NCBI GenBank assembly: GCA_963762885.1
Contig: CAVXNH010000051.1
Coordinates: 62,001-126,000, forward strand
Length of the DNA: 64,000 nucleotides
Origin: JASHVB01 sp963762885
GTDB taxonomy: Bacteria; Pseudomonadota; Alphaproteobacteria; Acetobacterales; Acetobacteraceae
Direction: 5' to 3'
The translations under genes were made by a program, and so were the position numbers. Under the pieces are notes generated by a model, which ran no database searches, was not told the origin of the DNA, and saw nothing but the letters and a program-made list of their open reading frames with translations. Numbering within the stretch: position 1 is the first letter of the stretch; each line of letters begins with the position of its first letter. Shown in pieces: positions 26,950-35,840 of this stretch.

Positions 26950-28164
26950 TCACTCCGCCGCCACCAGCCCCCGCCGCCGCGACCGGTGCTCGCTTGCCAG
27001 TGCCATCGCCACCGTTATCAGCATGAACCCCACCGACGCGTAGAAGACGAACCGCGGCAGCCCGTGATCCATGATCCAGCCGCCCAGCATCGGCCCGATG
27101 GTGCCGCCGATATTGAACCCCGTCGTGACGATACCGAACACCCGTCCCGACGCCCCGGGCGGCGCCGCGGCTCGCACCAGCATGTCGCGCGACGGCGCGA
27201 TCATCCCCGACAGGAACCCCGCTGCCCCCATGAACACCGCCAGCAGCACCGGCCCCGGATAGACCGTCCCGACGATGCCGGTCAGCACCGCCGCCCCCGC
27301 GAACCCCGCCGCCGCCACGTCGCCATGCCGCCGGGTCGCGTCCGCCACGAAGCCTCCCGCCAGCACGCCGAACGCGGTCGCCAGCAGGAACACCGTCAGC
27401 GCCGCATTCGCCACCGACAGCGTCACGCCATACAGCGACACCAGCGCCACCACCGAGAAATTGGTCAGCGCGCCGGTGGACAGGCTCAGCAAGGCGAAGA
27501 ACGCCACCAGCCCCAGCACCGCCGGCGTCACCAGCCGCCGCATCGGAATGGCCGCCGGCCCGCCTGCCGCCGGCCGCACGTCGGCCGAACGATCCAGCCA
27601 CCCCGCCGCGAGCAATGGCGCCGCCGCTATCCAGGCCAGCAGCCCCGCCACGACGATGGCCGCCTGCATCCCCCAGACATGGGTCATCGCCAGCATTGCC
27701 ATCGGCGCCAGCGCCCCGCCCAGATACCCGGAGAACGTGTGCCACGAGAACGCCCGTCCCAGCCGCGACGGCTCGATCACCGACCCCAGGATGGAGTAGT
27801 CCGACGGGTGGTACACGCCGTTCGCCACCCCCAGCAGGACTCCGTTCAGGATCATCCCCGGATAGGTCGGATGCAGCCCGAACGACACGTAGGCGCCGCC
27901 GCCCAGCAGCAGCCCGGCGATCAGCACTCGCCGCGCGCCGAACCGGTCCGCCGCCCAGCCCATGGGAGTCTGCACCAGCGCCGACACCACGCTGCCCACC
28001 GTCAGCGCCAGCCCGAGCTGGATGAAGTCCACCCCCAGCCGGTCCCTCAGCAGCGGAAACAGCGGCACCAGCACGAGGTAATGGAAGTGGCTGACCATAT
28101 GCGCGCCGCAGATCAGCGCGAGCGCGCGGTATTCGGTCGGCCGGCCGGGTCGCGGAGCACCCAT
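26950..28164 (-). CDS. MFS transporter, 404 residues
   Basis: The protein has twelve predicted hydrophobic helices, with the loop-2 motif GWAADRFGARRVL and an early HMVSHFHYLVLVPLFPLLRD typical of MFS proteins. The start at 28164 overlaps the upstream oxidoreductase stop by one base (TGATG), so the two are co-translated. The substrate is unknown; coupling to a flavin monooxygenase-like enzyme suggests uptake or export of that enzyme's substrate or product. Confidence 0.88.
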   Translation of the reverse strand: MGAPRPGRPTEYRALALICGAHMVSHFHYLVLVPLFPLLRDRLGVDFIQLGLALTVGSVVSALVQTPMGWAADRFGARRVLIAGLLLGGGAYVSFGLHPTYPGMILNGVLLGVANGVYHPSDYSILGSVIEPSRLGRAFSWHTFSGYLGGALAPMAMLAMTHVWGMQAAIVVAGLLAWIAAAPLLAAGWLDRSADVRPAAGGPAAIPMRRLVTPAVLGLVAFFALLSLSTGALTNFSVVALVSLYGVTLSVANAALTVFLLATAFGVLAGGFVADATRRHGDVAAAGFAGAAVLTGIVGTVYPGPVLLAVFMGAAGFLSGMIAPSRDMLVRAAAPPGASGRVFGIVTTGFNIGGTIGPMLGGWIMDHGLPRFVFYASVGFMLITVAMALASEHRSRRRGLVAAE

Positions 28165-29234
28165 CAGGCGAAGGCCCGGCGGATGCGGGCCCAGTCCTCG
28201 ATGGCATGTTCTTCGCCGGGCGTGATCGGGATGACGAACTGGCTCCAGCCCGCGTCGCGCATCGCCTCCACCCGCTGTTTCAGCTCTTGCTCTGTCGCGG
28301 TGAAGGTGGTGCGGCGGATCAGTTCGGCGTTGACGAACTGTTTTTCCTCCGGCTTGACGAACACGAAATGACCGCGGTGGTTCATCAGGTAGCGGGCGTC
28401 GGGCGGTTCGAAGCCGCGCGCCATCTCGACGTAGCCGCGGACATTCTCGTCCACCGCTTCCGGCACCGCCGAGGTGTTCTGCCAGCCCTCCATGTCGAGG
28501 TCGGCGGCGCGGTGCAGCAACACCGCCGCCCGAGGGCCCGCCTGCGCCATGGCACGCGGACTGTCGGCTGGCTCGCCCGGTTCCAGGACGCAGCCGCAGG
28601 CCCAGGCGGTGGCGTACAGGTCGCCGGCGGGGCGTCCCGCCTGCGCCCAGCTTTGCTGCATCGACTGGATGGCGGTCAGGGCGCCGGCGGTGTCGGACAC
28701 GAACGTCTTCCATCCGGCGTTCAGCTTCGCCGTCAGGGCCTGCGACTTCGGTCCGTAGGCCGACACGTGCAGCCGGATCGGATCGCGCGTGTTGATCAGG
28801 TTGGCGTCAGGGTTGAGGAACCGGATCTTCTTCCGTTTTCCCTCGATGCTGGTTTCCACGGTTTCGCCGTCCAGCAGGCCGTAGACGACGCGGATATACT
28901 CCTCCATGTCGGCCAGCCGCATGGCGCCGAGACCCATGGCGCGACGGGCCGAAAACCCGGTACCGACGCCGAAATCGATGCGCCCCGGCGCCAGGCCGTT
29001 CAGCGTGGCGAAGGCGTTGGCGGTGACGGCCGCGATGCGGTTGGAGGGCACCAGCACGCCGGTGCCGAGCCGGATGCGGCTGGTCTTCATCGCCGCGGCG
29101 CCCATGGCGACGAAGCAGTCCGCGGTGATCATCTGGGTGTCGTAGAACCAGGCGTGGGTGAAGCCCAGCTCCTCGGCGCGTTGGGCGAGCTTCCACGCAT
29201 CGCTGGAGGTCGCGATGCCGATGCCGAAGTCCAT
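28164..29234 (-). CDS. LLM-class flavin-dependent oxidoreductase
   Basis: A luciferase-like TIM-barrel protein beginning MDFGIGIATSSDAWKLAQRA, with GGAGG eight bases before ATG 29234. Further motifs are EELGFTHAWFYDTQ, IRLGTGVLVPSNR and GRIDFGVGTGF, as in F420- or FMN-dependent bacterial-luciferase-like enzymes. Substrate and choice of cofactor cannot be determined. It is translationally coupled to the MFS carrier. Confidence 0.88.
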   Translation of the reverse strand: MDFGIGIATSSDAWKLAQRAEELGFTHAWFYDTQMITADCFVAMGAAAMKTSRIRLGTGVLVPSNRIAAVTANAFATLNGLAPGRIDFGVGTGFSARRAMGLGAMRLADMEEYIRVVYGLLDGETVETSIEGKRKKIRFLNPDANLINTRDPIRLHVSAYGPKSQALTAKLNAGWKTFVSDTAGALTAIQSMQQSWAQAGRPAGDLYATAWACGCVLEPGEPADSPRAMAQAGPRAAVLLHRAADLDMEGWQNTSAVPEAVDENVRGYVEMARGFEPPDARYLMNHRGHFVFVKPEEKQFVNAELIRRTTFTATEQELKQRVEAMRDAGWSQFVIPITPGEEHAIEDWARIRRAFA

Positions 29235-29357
29235 GGGGCCTCCTTGGGCGCGTTCCTCGTTGGTCCGCGCGTATAGCATTCAAGCCGGCACTGCGTCATG
29301 TCCCGGCGGCTGGGCAGCACGGCGTCGTGGCGGTCGGTCGCTTCGACGACGCCCCCC

Positions 29358-30572
29358 TCAATACGCCGCCTCCAACAACCGAAGCGCATCCGCAATCTGC
29401 TCTTCCGCCGATCGCTGCCCGGGATTGTAATTGAAGTTCTTCACCGTCTCGCGCGCGATAACCGGAAGATCCTCCCGCGGAACTTCGATCTGCCGCAACC
29501 GCGTCGGCACCCCGACCCGCGCATACAGGCTCTCCAACTTATCGGCCACCGCCAGCGCGGCGTCGCGCGCGTCCATGCCGTCGCGCCACACCTCCAGCGC
29601 CTCCGCCACCTGCCGCGCCGCGCGCGCATCGATCTTCTCGGTCAGCCGGATTTTCGTTGCATGCACGACCGAGGTCGACTCGCCCTGTCCCACATGCGGA
29701 TACCGCACATGCAGCGCCGTCGAGATCGAGTAATTGCCGGCGAACGCGCCACCCCGATAGCGCCGCAACCCGTCATCCTCGGCGCGGTCCTGCAACAACG
29801 CCGCCACCGCGAAATCGATCCGCATCGACGGGTTGTCCATCTCATCGACCAGCCGAGGATACGCGCGGTATGCCAACCGGAATGCATGGTTGCGCCCGGC
29901 CTCCGCCAGCGGATTGATATCCGTCTGCGACATAGCCACGATATTGCTGGCGAACACCGTCGTCGCCGTGGACCGCATCAACTCCGCCGGCGCACTAAGC
30001 AACGCGCCCTCATCCAGGAAGATCGCCTGCGGCCGCGTCTTCGGATCGAAATACTCCATGCGGTGATCCAGGTCGGGGTTCTTCAGGCCGGCGCCGGACC
30101 GGTGCATCGCGCTGGTCGGGGTCGTCGGGATATTCACAATCGGCAGCTTCGGCGCCAGCAATCGAGGGCTGTACGCGGGCTTCCCCTCCGGATACTGCGT
30201 CATGATCTCGAACGGATCGCCAGACTCCGCCATGAAGATCGCTACCACCCGGGTCGCCACCATCACGCTGCCGCCACCCACCGCGATCAACAGGTCCGCC
30301 CCCGCCGCCAGCGCGGCCTGCTTCGCGGCAACCACCGAGGCGTAGGTTGAATCCTTCTCGATGCCGTCGAACACGCCGGCATAGCGATCGCCCAGCGCCG
30401 CCTCGATCCGCCGCACCGTGTCGGTGCGCTGGTTCACCGATCGCGAGCATACGACGAAGGCCCGCTTCGCCCGCGCCCGATCGACCGCCTCCTTCAGGCC
30501 GTCCTCGATGACCTGCCGGCCGCAGTGCAGCCGCAGCGGATAGACCACTGCGCGAAATGATTGCTCGCTCAT
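29358..30572 (-). CDS. Iron-containing alcohol dehydrogenase family protein
   Basis: A 404-residue protein with the dehydroquinate-synthase/Fe-ADH fold: LLIAVGGGSVMVATRVV for NAD(P) binding and VNIPTTPTSAMHRSG in the domain linker. The metal ligands probably include His residues in ALHVRYPHVGQG and STSVVHATK. It resembles maleylacetate reductases and GldA-type enzymes but the substrate is not clear. It ends about 120 bases from the LLM oxidoreductase start, on the same strand, so it may share an operon with it. Confidence 0.82.
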   Translation of the reverse strand: MSEQSFRAVVYPLRLHCGRQVIEDGLKEAVDRARAKRAFVVCSRSVNQRTDTVRRIEAALGDRYAGVFDGIEKDSTYASVVAAKQAALAAGADLLIAVGGGSVMVATRVVAIFMAESGDPFEIMTQYPEGKPAYSPRLLAPKLPIVNIPTTPTSAMHRSGAGLKNPDLDHRMEYFDPKTRPQAIFLDEGALLSAPAELMRSTATTVFASNIVAMSQTDINPLAEAGRNHAFRLAYRAYPRLVDEMDNPSMRIDFAVAALLQDRAEDDGLRRYRGGAFAGNYSISTALHVRYPHVGQGESTSVVHATKIRLTEKIDARAARQVAEALEVWRDGMDARDAALAVADKLESLYARVGVPTRLRQIEVPREDLPVIARETVKNFNYNPGQRSAEEQIADALRLLEAAY

Positions 30573-30587
30573 CGTCGCCTCCGATCG

Positions 30588-31331
30588 TTATGGCTGCGGG
30601 ATCGTCGCAGCCGATAGATCCACGGGTTCGAAACTCGCCGCATCCGGGGCTGCTGTGAAGAGCCACACCGGCGGCCCCTGCCGCGGCAGTCCGAGCAACG
30701 AGCTGCACACCGTCCCGTATCCGCCGCGCGGCACGATGTGGAGTTGCTCTGCCGCCGCGCCGGACCGATCGGTGATGATCGCGCGCCAGGCGGCCCAGTC
30801 GTCGGTGTCCGGCGCCGGCGCTGCGCGCAACCGAGGCAAGTGACGCGCCACCCGCGCTCTTGTCATGTCATCGGGGTCGCTCGAGGTGATCATGTGCAGC
30901 CCGTCGGCCAGCGGCGCCGCCTCCGGCCGCCCCTCGCCCAATCCGCGCAAAAAGACGGCCGCGCCCGACGCATCCGCGACCACCATGTTGAAGCTGCGCC
31001 ATTGCCCGGCATCCAGCGCTGTGAGGGCATCGGCCGCGGCCGCGGCGGAGTGATACTCCAGCGCCAGCAGCGGCAGTTCGCCGCGCGAGCGCTTGCCCGG
31101 CGCCGGTCCAAGCGTGCCCCGCCGGTTCAGCACCACCGCAACCACGCGGTGCCGGTTCACGCCCATCCAGGTGCCGCCGCCGGACTGGTCCCGGCCGGCG
31201 ACGACGCCCGGGCGATCGGGCCACCAGGCGGCGGGCGGATCCCATGGGCGGTCCAGCCGTTCGTCGCGGTTGCCCGCCAGCATCACCGGCCAGGCGTGGC
31301 TCGAGCGTTTCAACAGAACGACCGTGCACAT
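30588..31331 (-). CDS. NRDE (TANGO2-like) family protein
   Basis: It begins MCTVVLLKRSSHAWPVMLAG followed by NRDERLDRPW, the Asn-Arg-Asp-Glu signature that names the family. It also has GGGTWMGVNRH and FNMVVADASGAAVFL. The Cys2 start suggests an N-terminal-nucleophile-type fold. Bacterial members are of unsettled function; some relatives bind haem. It lies 15 bases before the Fe-ADH start, probably in one operon. Confidence 0.88.
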   Translation of the reverse strand: MCTVVLLKRSSHAWPVMLAGNRDERLDRPWDPPAAWWPDRPGVVAGRDQSGGGTWMGVNRHRVVAVVLNRRGTLGPAPGKRSRGELPLLALEYHSAAAAADALTALDAGQWRSFNMVVADASGAAVFLRGLGEGRPEAAPLADGLHMITSSDPDDMTRARVARHLPRLRAAPAPDTDDWAAWRAIITDRSGAAAEQLHIVPRGGYGTVCSSLLGLPRQGPPVWLFTAAPDAASFEPVDLSAATIPQP

Positions 31332-31390
31332 GCCGGTTCAGCCGACCACCGGGAAGGGGACACGCATGCCGATCACTCGTCTCGTCTGGT

Positions 31391-32167
31391 TCATGCGGCG
31401 ATCGATTGCACCACCCAGCCGTCGCCGGGTCGAGGCAGCGGGCGTTGCCGTTTCCGCCCCCGCCACACCACTTTGCCGTCCAGATCGACCGCCCAGGTGT
31501 CGCCCACGCCCAGCACCCGCAGCCCGTCATCCGCCCTAGCGTGCGAGGTGATGTGGTGATGCCCGTGCACGATCAGCCGAGCCCCCATCCGGCGTGCGAG
31601 GTCGTCCAGCACGCTAACACCTTCCGGGTGGCTGGACGGCGCTTCGTGCGTCACCAGCACATCGGCCCGCTGCGCCGCCAGCGTGTCCATATCCTCCGGC
31701 CAGATCGCGGTCACCGCGAGAAAATGTGCCAGCGCCGCGGCTTGCGAAGCATCAAGATCGGGCCGGCTGGCCGCGAGATTGGCCATTAGTTGGTCGCGCC
31801 GATGCAAGCGGGGCGGAGCATTCGCCGGCCAGACATGCGGCAGAAACGCCCCGCCGAGGCCGGCGATGCGGACTCCGCCGATCTCGATCACCCGCGCGTG
31901 CAATGCGCCGGCCGAGGTCAGCGGATTGCGCTCCGGCTCGGCGAGATTGGCCCACATCTCGGGGCCGGTATCGTAGTCATGGTTGCCGTGGATCCAGAAC
32001 ACCGCAACGCCGCGATCCAGCAAAGGCGCCGCCACCGCATCCAAGGGCTGTTCGCACTCGATATCGCCAAGCAATACGGCTGCCTTGGGAGGGGTTGGCA
32101 GGGCGGCGAGACCCGCCTCGATGTCCTGCCAGTTCTGATGGATGTCGCCAATGAAAACGAGACTCAT
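31391..32167 (-). CDS. Calcineurin-like metallophosphoesterase
   Basis: A 258-residue protein with the full metallophosphoesterase motif set: GDIHQN (residue 7), LLGDIE, IHGNHDYD, VTHEAPSSH and VHGHHHITS. These bind two metal ions and catalyse phosphodiester or phosphomonoester hydrolysis. It is cytoplasmic. The substrate is unknown. It is the first gene of a likely operon with the NRDE and Fe-ADH genes and faces the palindrome at 32313. Confidence 0.9.
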   Translation of the reverse strand: MSLVFIGDIHQNWQDIEAGLAALPTPPKAAVLLGDIECEQPLDAVAAPLLDRGVAVFWIHGNHDYDTGPEMWANLAEPERNPLTSAGALHARVIEIGGVRIAGLGGAFLPHVWPANAPPRLHRRDQLMANLAASRPDLDASQAAALAHFLAVTAIWPEDMDTLAAQRADVLVTHEAPSSHPEGVSVLDDLARRMGARLIVHGHHHITSHARADDGLRVLGVGDTWAVDLDGKVVWRGRKRQRPLPRPGDGWVVQSIAA

Positions 32168-32573
32168 GCCGTGCCGATCTGCCTTGCAAGCCGCATTAAG
32201 GAAGCCACGCCGCCGGATAGCAAGATCGCGGCCGTCCTGCCGTCATTGCGCACCACGCTTCAGGCGGTTGCTGATACCCCCGTTGCCATTTGCCACTCGG
32301 CAGCAAGCAAGAATTTATCACGGAGATAGAATGAGGGCACGGTGGGCCACGGAGCCAGTGTGCCTGCCGCGCTGCAGGAGCAGTACAATGGCTCCGTGGC
32401 CCACCGTGCCCTCATTCTATCTCCGTGATAAATGCTACGCGGTATCGCCCCCAAATGCTTGCGATGCCGGGTTGAGTTTTGCCGAACCCCATCCCTCCCG
32501 TTGCCGGGAACCCAACAACGACGCAATCTGCCACGGACGATCGCCAATACAATAACGAGGGCACCACCCAACC
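32168..32573. other. Divergent intergenic region
   Basis: These 406 bases separate the leftward phosphoesterase gene and the rightward hydrolase gene, so both promoters should be here. The giant palindrome at 32313-32433 occupies the middle. No coding frame is supported. Confidence 0.5.
32313..32433. repeat. 45+45 bp perfect palindrome between divergent genes
   Basis: Arms 32313-32357 and 32389-32433 are exact complements (outer ends ATTTATCACGG / CCGTGATAAAT) around a 31-base centre. It is far longer than a terminator, has no T-tract, and lies upstream of two genes, not downstream of any. Outer ends share TTATCA with the inverted repeat at 2396-2473. Confidence 0.9.
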
Positions 32574-33524
32574 ATGTACCTCAACAGCTTCGCCGAAACG
32601 GCCGCGCCGCTCGATCTCGCCTCAACGGCGGAGTTTCAGTCCCTGCTTGCCAGCGCGGCCGACCTCGGCATTCCGCATGCCTCGGCCACTCCATATTCCT
32701 CCCGCAACATCGTCCTGCGGCGCCTGCGCTTCCACTACCTGGAGTGGGGTTCGCCCGACGCGCCGCCGATCGTGCTGCTGCATGGTGGACACCAATCCGC
32801 GCATTCCTGGGACCTGGTGAGCCTCTGGCTCGCGCAACGCTACCGAGTTCTCGCGCTCGACCAGCGCGGCCACGGCGACAGCGAATGGCCGCGCGACGCC
32901 GAATATTCCAACAGCGAGATGTCGCTCGATGCCGAGGCGTTCATCGCCACGCTTGGCTTGCAACGCCCCATCCTGATGGGCCACTCGATGGGCGGCCGCA
33001 ATTCACTCCTCCTCACCCGCCGGAATTCGTCGCGCCTGCGCGCCCTGGTGGTGGTCGATGTCGGCCCGGAAGTGTCGGACCGCGGCCGCGAGGTGATCGC
33101 CGGCTTCGTGCAAGCCAACCAGGAATTCGACGACCTGGAGCAATTCGTCGCCAACGTGCGGAAATACGATCCTTACCGCAGCCGCGAGCACATCGAGCGC
33201 ACCGTCAAATACAACATGCTGCAACGCGCCGACGGCAAGTACGTCAGCAAGTGCGACGCCACGCCGCGCCGCCTCGGCCTGGTGCGTGCCAGCGGTCCGC
33301 TGGAGAACATCACCCTGGAGGATGCACGGTCATTCGATCTGCCCACGTTGCTGGTGCGCGGCGCGAACTCCCGCATCCTGACCGCCGACGCCGCCGAGCG
33401 TTTCCGTGACGCCCTGCCGCAAGGCACGTTGGTTACGGTGCCCGATTGCGGCCACAACGTGCACGGCCAGAACACCAAAGGCTTCATCGCAGCACTGGAA
33501 GGTTTTCTGGCCGGCGTCGGGTGA
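32574..33524 (+). CDS. Alpha/beta-hydrolase
   Basis: A 316-residue protein with VLLHGGHQSAHSWD (oxyanion region), ALDQRGHGDSEW, the nucleophile elbow ILMGHSMGGRNS with catalytic Ser, and VPDCGHNVHGQNT with catalytic His. There is no signal peptide, so it is cytoplasmic. The substrate is open; esterase or C-C hydrolase are both possible. It converges with the OYE-family gene, with two bases between stops. Confidence 0.88.
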   Translation: MYLNSFAETAAPLDLASTAEFQSLLASAADLGIPHASATPYSSRNIVLRRLRFHYLEWGSPDAPPIVLLHGGHQSAHSWDLVSLWLAQRYRVLALDQRGHGDSEWPRDAEYSNSEMSLDAEAFIATLGLQRPILMGHSMGGRNSLLLTRRNSSRLRALVVVDVGPEVSDRGREVIAGFVQANQEFDDLEQFVANVRKYDPYRSREHIERTVKYNMLQRADGKYVSKCDATPRRLGLVRASGPLENITLEDARSFDLPTLLVRGANSRILTADAAERFRDALPQGTLVTVPDCGHNVHGQNTKGFIAALEGFLAGVG

Positions 33525-33526
33525 GG

Positions 33527-34690
33527 TCAGCCCGCAGCTCCATTCCGAAACGTCGACGGCACGCCTTCGAATCCCGACTTCGCCCGCTTGCCCAGCCAGA
33601 ACGCGTAATTCGGCGGCACCGACCGAAAATCGGAGTCCGCACCGAGCTTCTGTGCCGCGTCCATCGCCCAGTTCGGATTGTACAGCAACTCCCGCGCCAG
33701 AGCGATCAGATCGGCGCTGCCATCTTCAAGGATCGCCTCCGCCTGCGCGGCATGCACGATGTGCCCGACCGCCATCGTCATCACCCCCGCTTCGGCGCGG
33801 ATCTTCGCAGCGTACGGCACCTGGTAGCCGTATTTCTTCGCCCGCACCGAATCCATCGGCGACCGCTCCAGGATACCGCCCGAGCTGCAATCGATCACGT
33901 CAACGCCCTTGGTCTTCAGCTCGCGAGCCAGCGCCACGCTTTGCTCCGGCCCCCAGCCCGCGTCGTCCTCGCACGACAATCGCATGAAGAGAGGCTTTTC
34001 GTGCGGCCAGTTGGCGCGCACGCACTCCGCCACTTCCAGGGCAAACCGCATGCGATTGGCGTCCGATCCGCCGTACCCGTCGTTCCGCCGGTTCGCAACA
34101 GGAGATAGAAACTGGTGCACCAGGTAGCCGTGCGCACCGTGGATTTCCAATATCTCGAACCCGGCGCGATGCGCCCGCGCCGCCGCTTCGCCCCAATGCT
34201 GCACCACCGTCGGAATCTCGTCAGCCGTGAACGCCCGCGGCGTCGGCAAACGATCGCTGTGTGGCACTGCGCTCGGCGCCACCAGTTCCCAGCCTTCCCA
34301 ATCGAACATCTCCGGATGATCGGGCGTCAGCGGCTGCTGCCCCTCCCACGGCCGAGTCAGCCGCGCCTTGCGCCCCGAATGCCCGAGTTGGATCGCCGGC
34401 ACCGCACCATGCGCCTTGATGAACTGCACGCATCGCGCCAGCCCGGGAATGAATTCGTCCTTCCACAGGCCGAGGTCGCCGACCGTGCCGCAGCCACGCC
34501 GCTCCACCTTGGTGGACTCCATCATCACCAACCCGCAGCCGCCCACGGCGAAGCGGCCGGCATTCACCAAATGCCAGTCGGTGGCGAAGCCTTCGCGCGC
34601 CGCGTACTGGTGCATCGGCGCCAGCACGACGCGATTCTTCAGCGTCACGCTGCGCAGCGGCAGCGGCGAAAACAGCATCGGTTCGGTCAC
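33527..34690 (-). CDS. NADH:flavin oxidoreductase (Old Yellow Enzyme family)
   Basis: GTG 34690 follows AAGGAGACGG and gives MTEPMLFSPLPLRSVTLKNRVV, the normal N-terminus. A longer upstream frame has no family match. FMN-binding and catalytic features include VLAPMHQYAA, the YqjM-type AIQLGHSGRKA, EIHGAHGYLVHQFLSP with the His pair, and NRRNDGYGG. It should reduce activated alkenes using NAD(P)H. It ends next to the hydrolase gene and starts 31 bases from the ABC ATPase stop, so it could be the last gene of that operon. Confidence 0.9.
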   Translation of the reverse strand: MTEPMLFSPLPLRSVTLKNRVVLAPMHQYAAREGFATDWHLVNAGRFAVGGCGLVMMESTKVERRGCGTVGDLGLWKDEFIPGLARCVQFIKAHGAVPAIQLGHSGRKARLTRPWEGQQPLTPDHPEMFDWEGWELVAPSAVPHSDRLPTPRAFTADEIPTVVQHWGEAAARAHRAGFEILEIHGAHGYLVHQFLSPVANRRNDGYGGSDANRMRFALEVAECVRANWPHEKPLFMRLSCEDDAGWGPEQSVALARELKTKGVDVIDCSSGGILERSPMDSVRAKKYGYQVPYAAKIRAEAGVMTMAVGHIVHAAQAEAILEDGSADLIALARELLYNPNWAMDAAQKLGADSDFRSVPPNYAFWLGKRAKSGFEGVPSTFRNGAAG

Positions 34691-34721
34691 GCTCTCCGTC
34701 TCCTTCAATGCGATGAGGCTG

Positions 34722-35831
34722 TCACGCCCATGACTCCGTTTCCTCGACGGCGGCGACCGCATCGGCGCCAAGCACAATGCCGTCCTGCGACGCGAAAGAC
34801 ACCACCACCCGAGCGCTCTCCTCGATTTGCACCGTCGAGAACACCCGCAGCAGCGTCGTGCCCACTGCGACGCCGTATTCGAAATGTCCGCCCAGAAACA
34901 GCCGCTGCACCACCGTGCCGCGCAGCCGATTAGGCGCGGCACCGTCGCCGCTATCGGGTTCGATCATTAGCCGGTCCGGCCGCACCATGACGCGCCCCGG
35001 CCCCGGCACGCCCACGCGTCCAACCGCATTGATCAGCGTGCCGTCCGGCGCGACGCAGCGAAAGTCGTCGGCTGCCGCGCGCTGGATCTCCACGTCGAAG
35101 AAGTTTGCCGCGCCTACCACGTCGGCGACGAACGCATCCTGCGGATCGCCGTAGATCTCCTGCGGCGTTCCGGTCTGATGGATGCGGCCTTCGCCCATCA
35201 CCAGGATGCGGTCCGACAGCGACAGCGCCTCGCCCTGGTCGTGCGTCACATACACCGTCGCGACGCGCAGTTCCCGTTGCAGCCGGCGGATTTCCGCCCG
35301 CGTGCGATCGCGCAGCTTGGCGTCCAGGTTGGACAGCGGCTCGTCAAACAGCAGCGCCGCCGGCGAGTGCACGATCGCGCGCGCCACCGCCACCCGTTGC
35401 TGTTGCCCACCCGACAGTTGCTGCGACGACCGGTCGCGGAAACTCGCCAGGCCGACCATCTCCAGCGCCCGCATCACCCGGCTTTCCACCTCGGCCCGCG
35501 GCCGCCGGCGCACCTGCAACGGAAACGCCACGTTCTGGAACACCGACAGATGCGGCCAGATGGCGTAAGACTGGAACACCATGCCGATGCTGCGGTGATA
35601 CGGTTCCACCATGATGCCGCGCGCCGAATCGAACACCACCTCGTCGTCGATCTCGATACGGCCTTCTTCCGGAGTTTCCAGCCCGGCAATGCAGCGCAGC
35701 GTGGTAGTCTTGCCGCAGCCGCTGGGCCCCAGCAGCGACACCAGTTCGCCATGCGCGATCTCGAAGCTGACGTGGTCGATGATGGTGCGGTCGCCGTAGC
35801 GCTTCACCAGGTCCTGCACCTTGATGCCCAA
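34722..35831 (-). CDS. ABC transporter ATP-binding protein (iron/polyamine/phosphonate type)
   Basis: A 369-residue ATPase of the MalK/PotA/FbpC branch: Walker A LLGPSGCGKTTTL, signature LSGGQQQRVAVARA, Walker B ALLFDEPLSNLDAKL, and switch His in VTHDQGEALS. The C-terminal ~110 residues are a TOBE-like regulatory domain (TVVQRLFLGGHFEYGV). It completes the leftward operon of binding protein, fused permease and ATPase. Confidence 0.92.
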   Translation of the reverse strand: MGIKVQDLVKRYGDRTIIDHVSFEIAHGELVSLLGPSGCGKTTTLRCIAGLETPEEGRIEIDDEVVFDSARGIMVEPYHRSIGMVFQSYAIWPHLSVFQNVAFPLQVRRRPRAEVESRVMRALEMVGLASFRDRSSQQLSGGQQQRVAVARAIVHSPAALLFDEPLSNLDAKLRDRTRAEIRRLQRELRVATVYVTHDQGEALSLSDRILVMGEGRIHQTGTPQEIYGDPQDAFVADVVGAANFFDVEIQRAAADDFRCVAPDGTLINAVGRVGVPGPGRVMVRPDRLMIEPDSGDGAAPNRLRGTVVQRLFLGGHFEYGVAVGTTLLRVFSTVQIEESARVVVSFASQDGIVLGADAVAAVEETESWA

Positions 35832-35840
35832 ATCAGCCTC

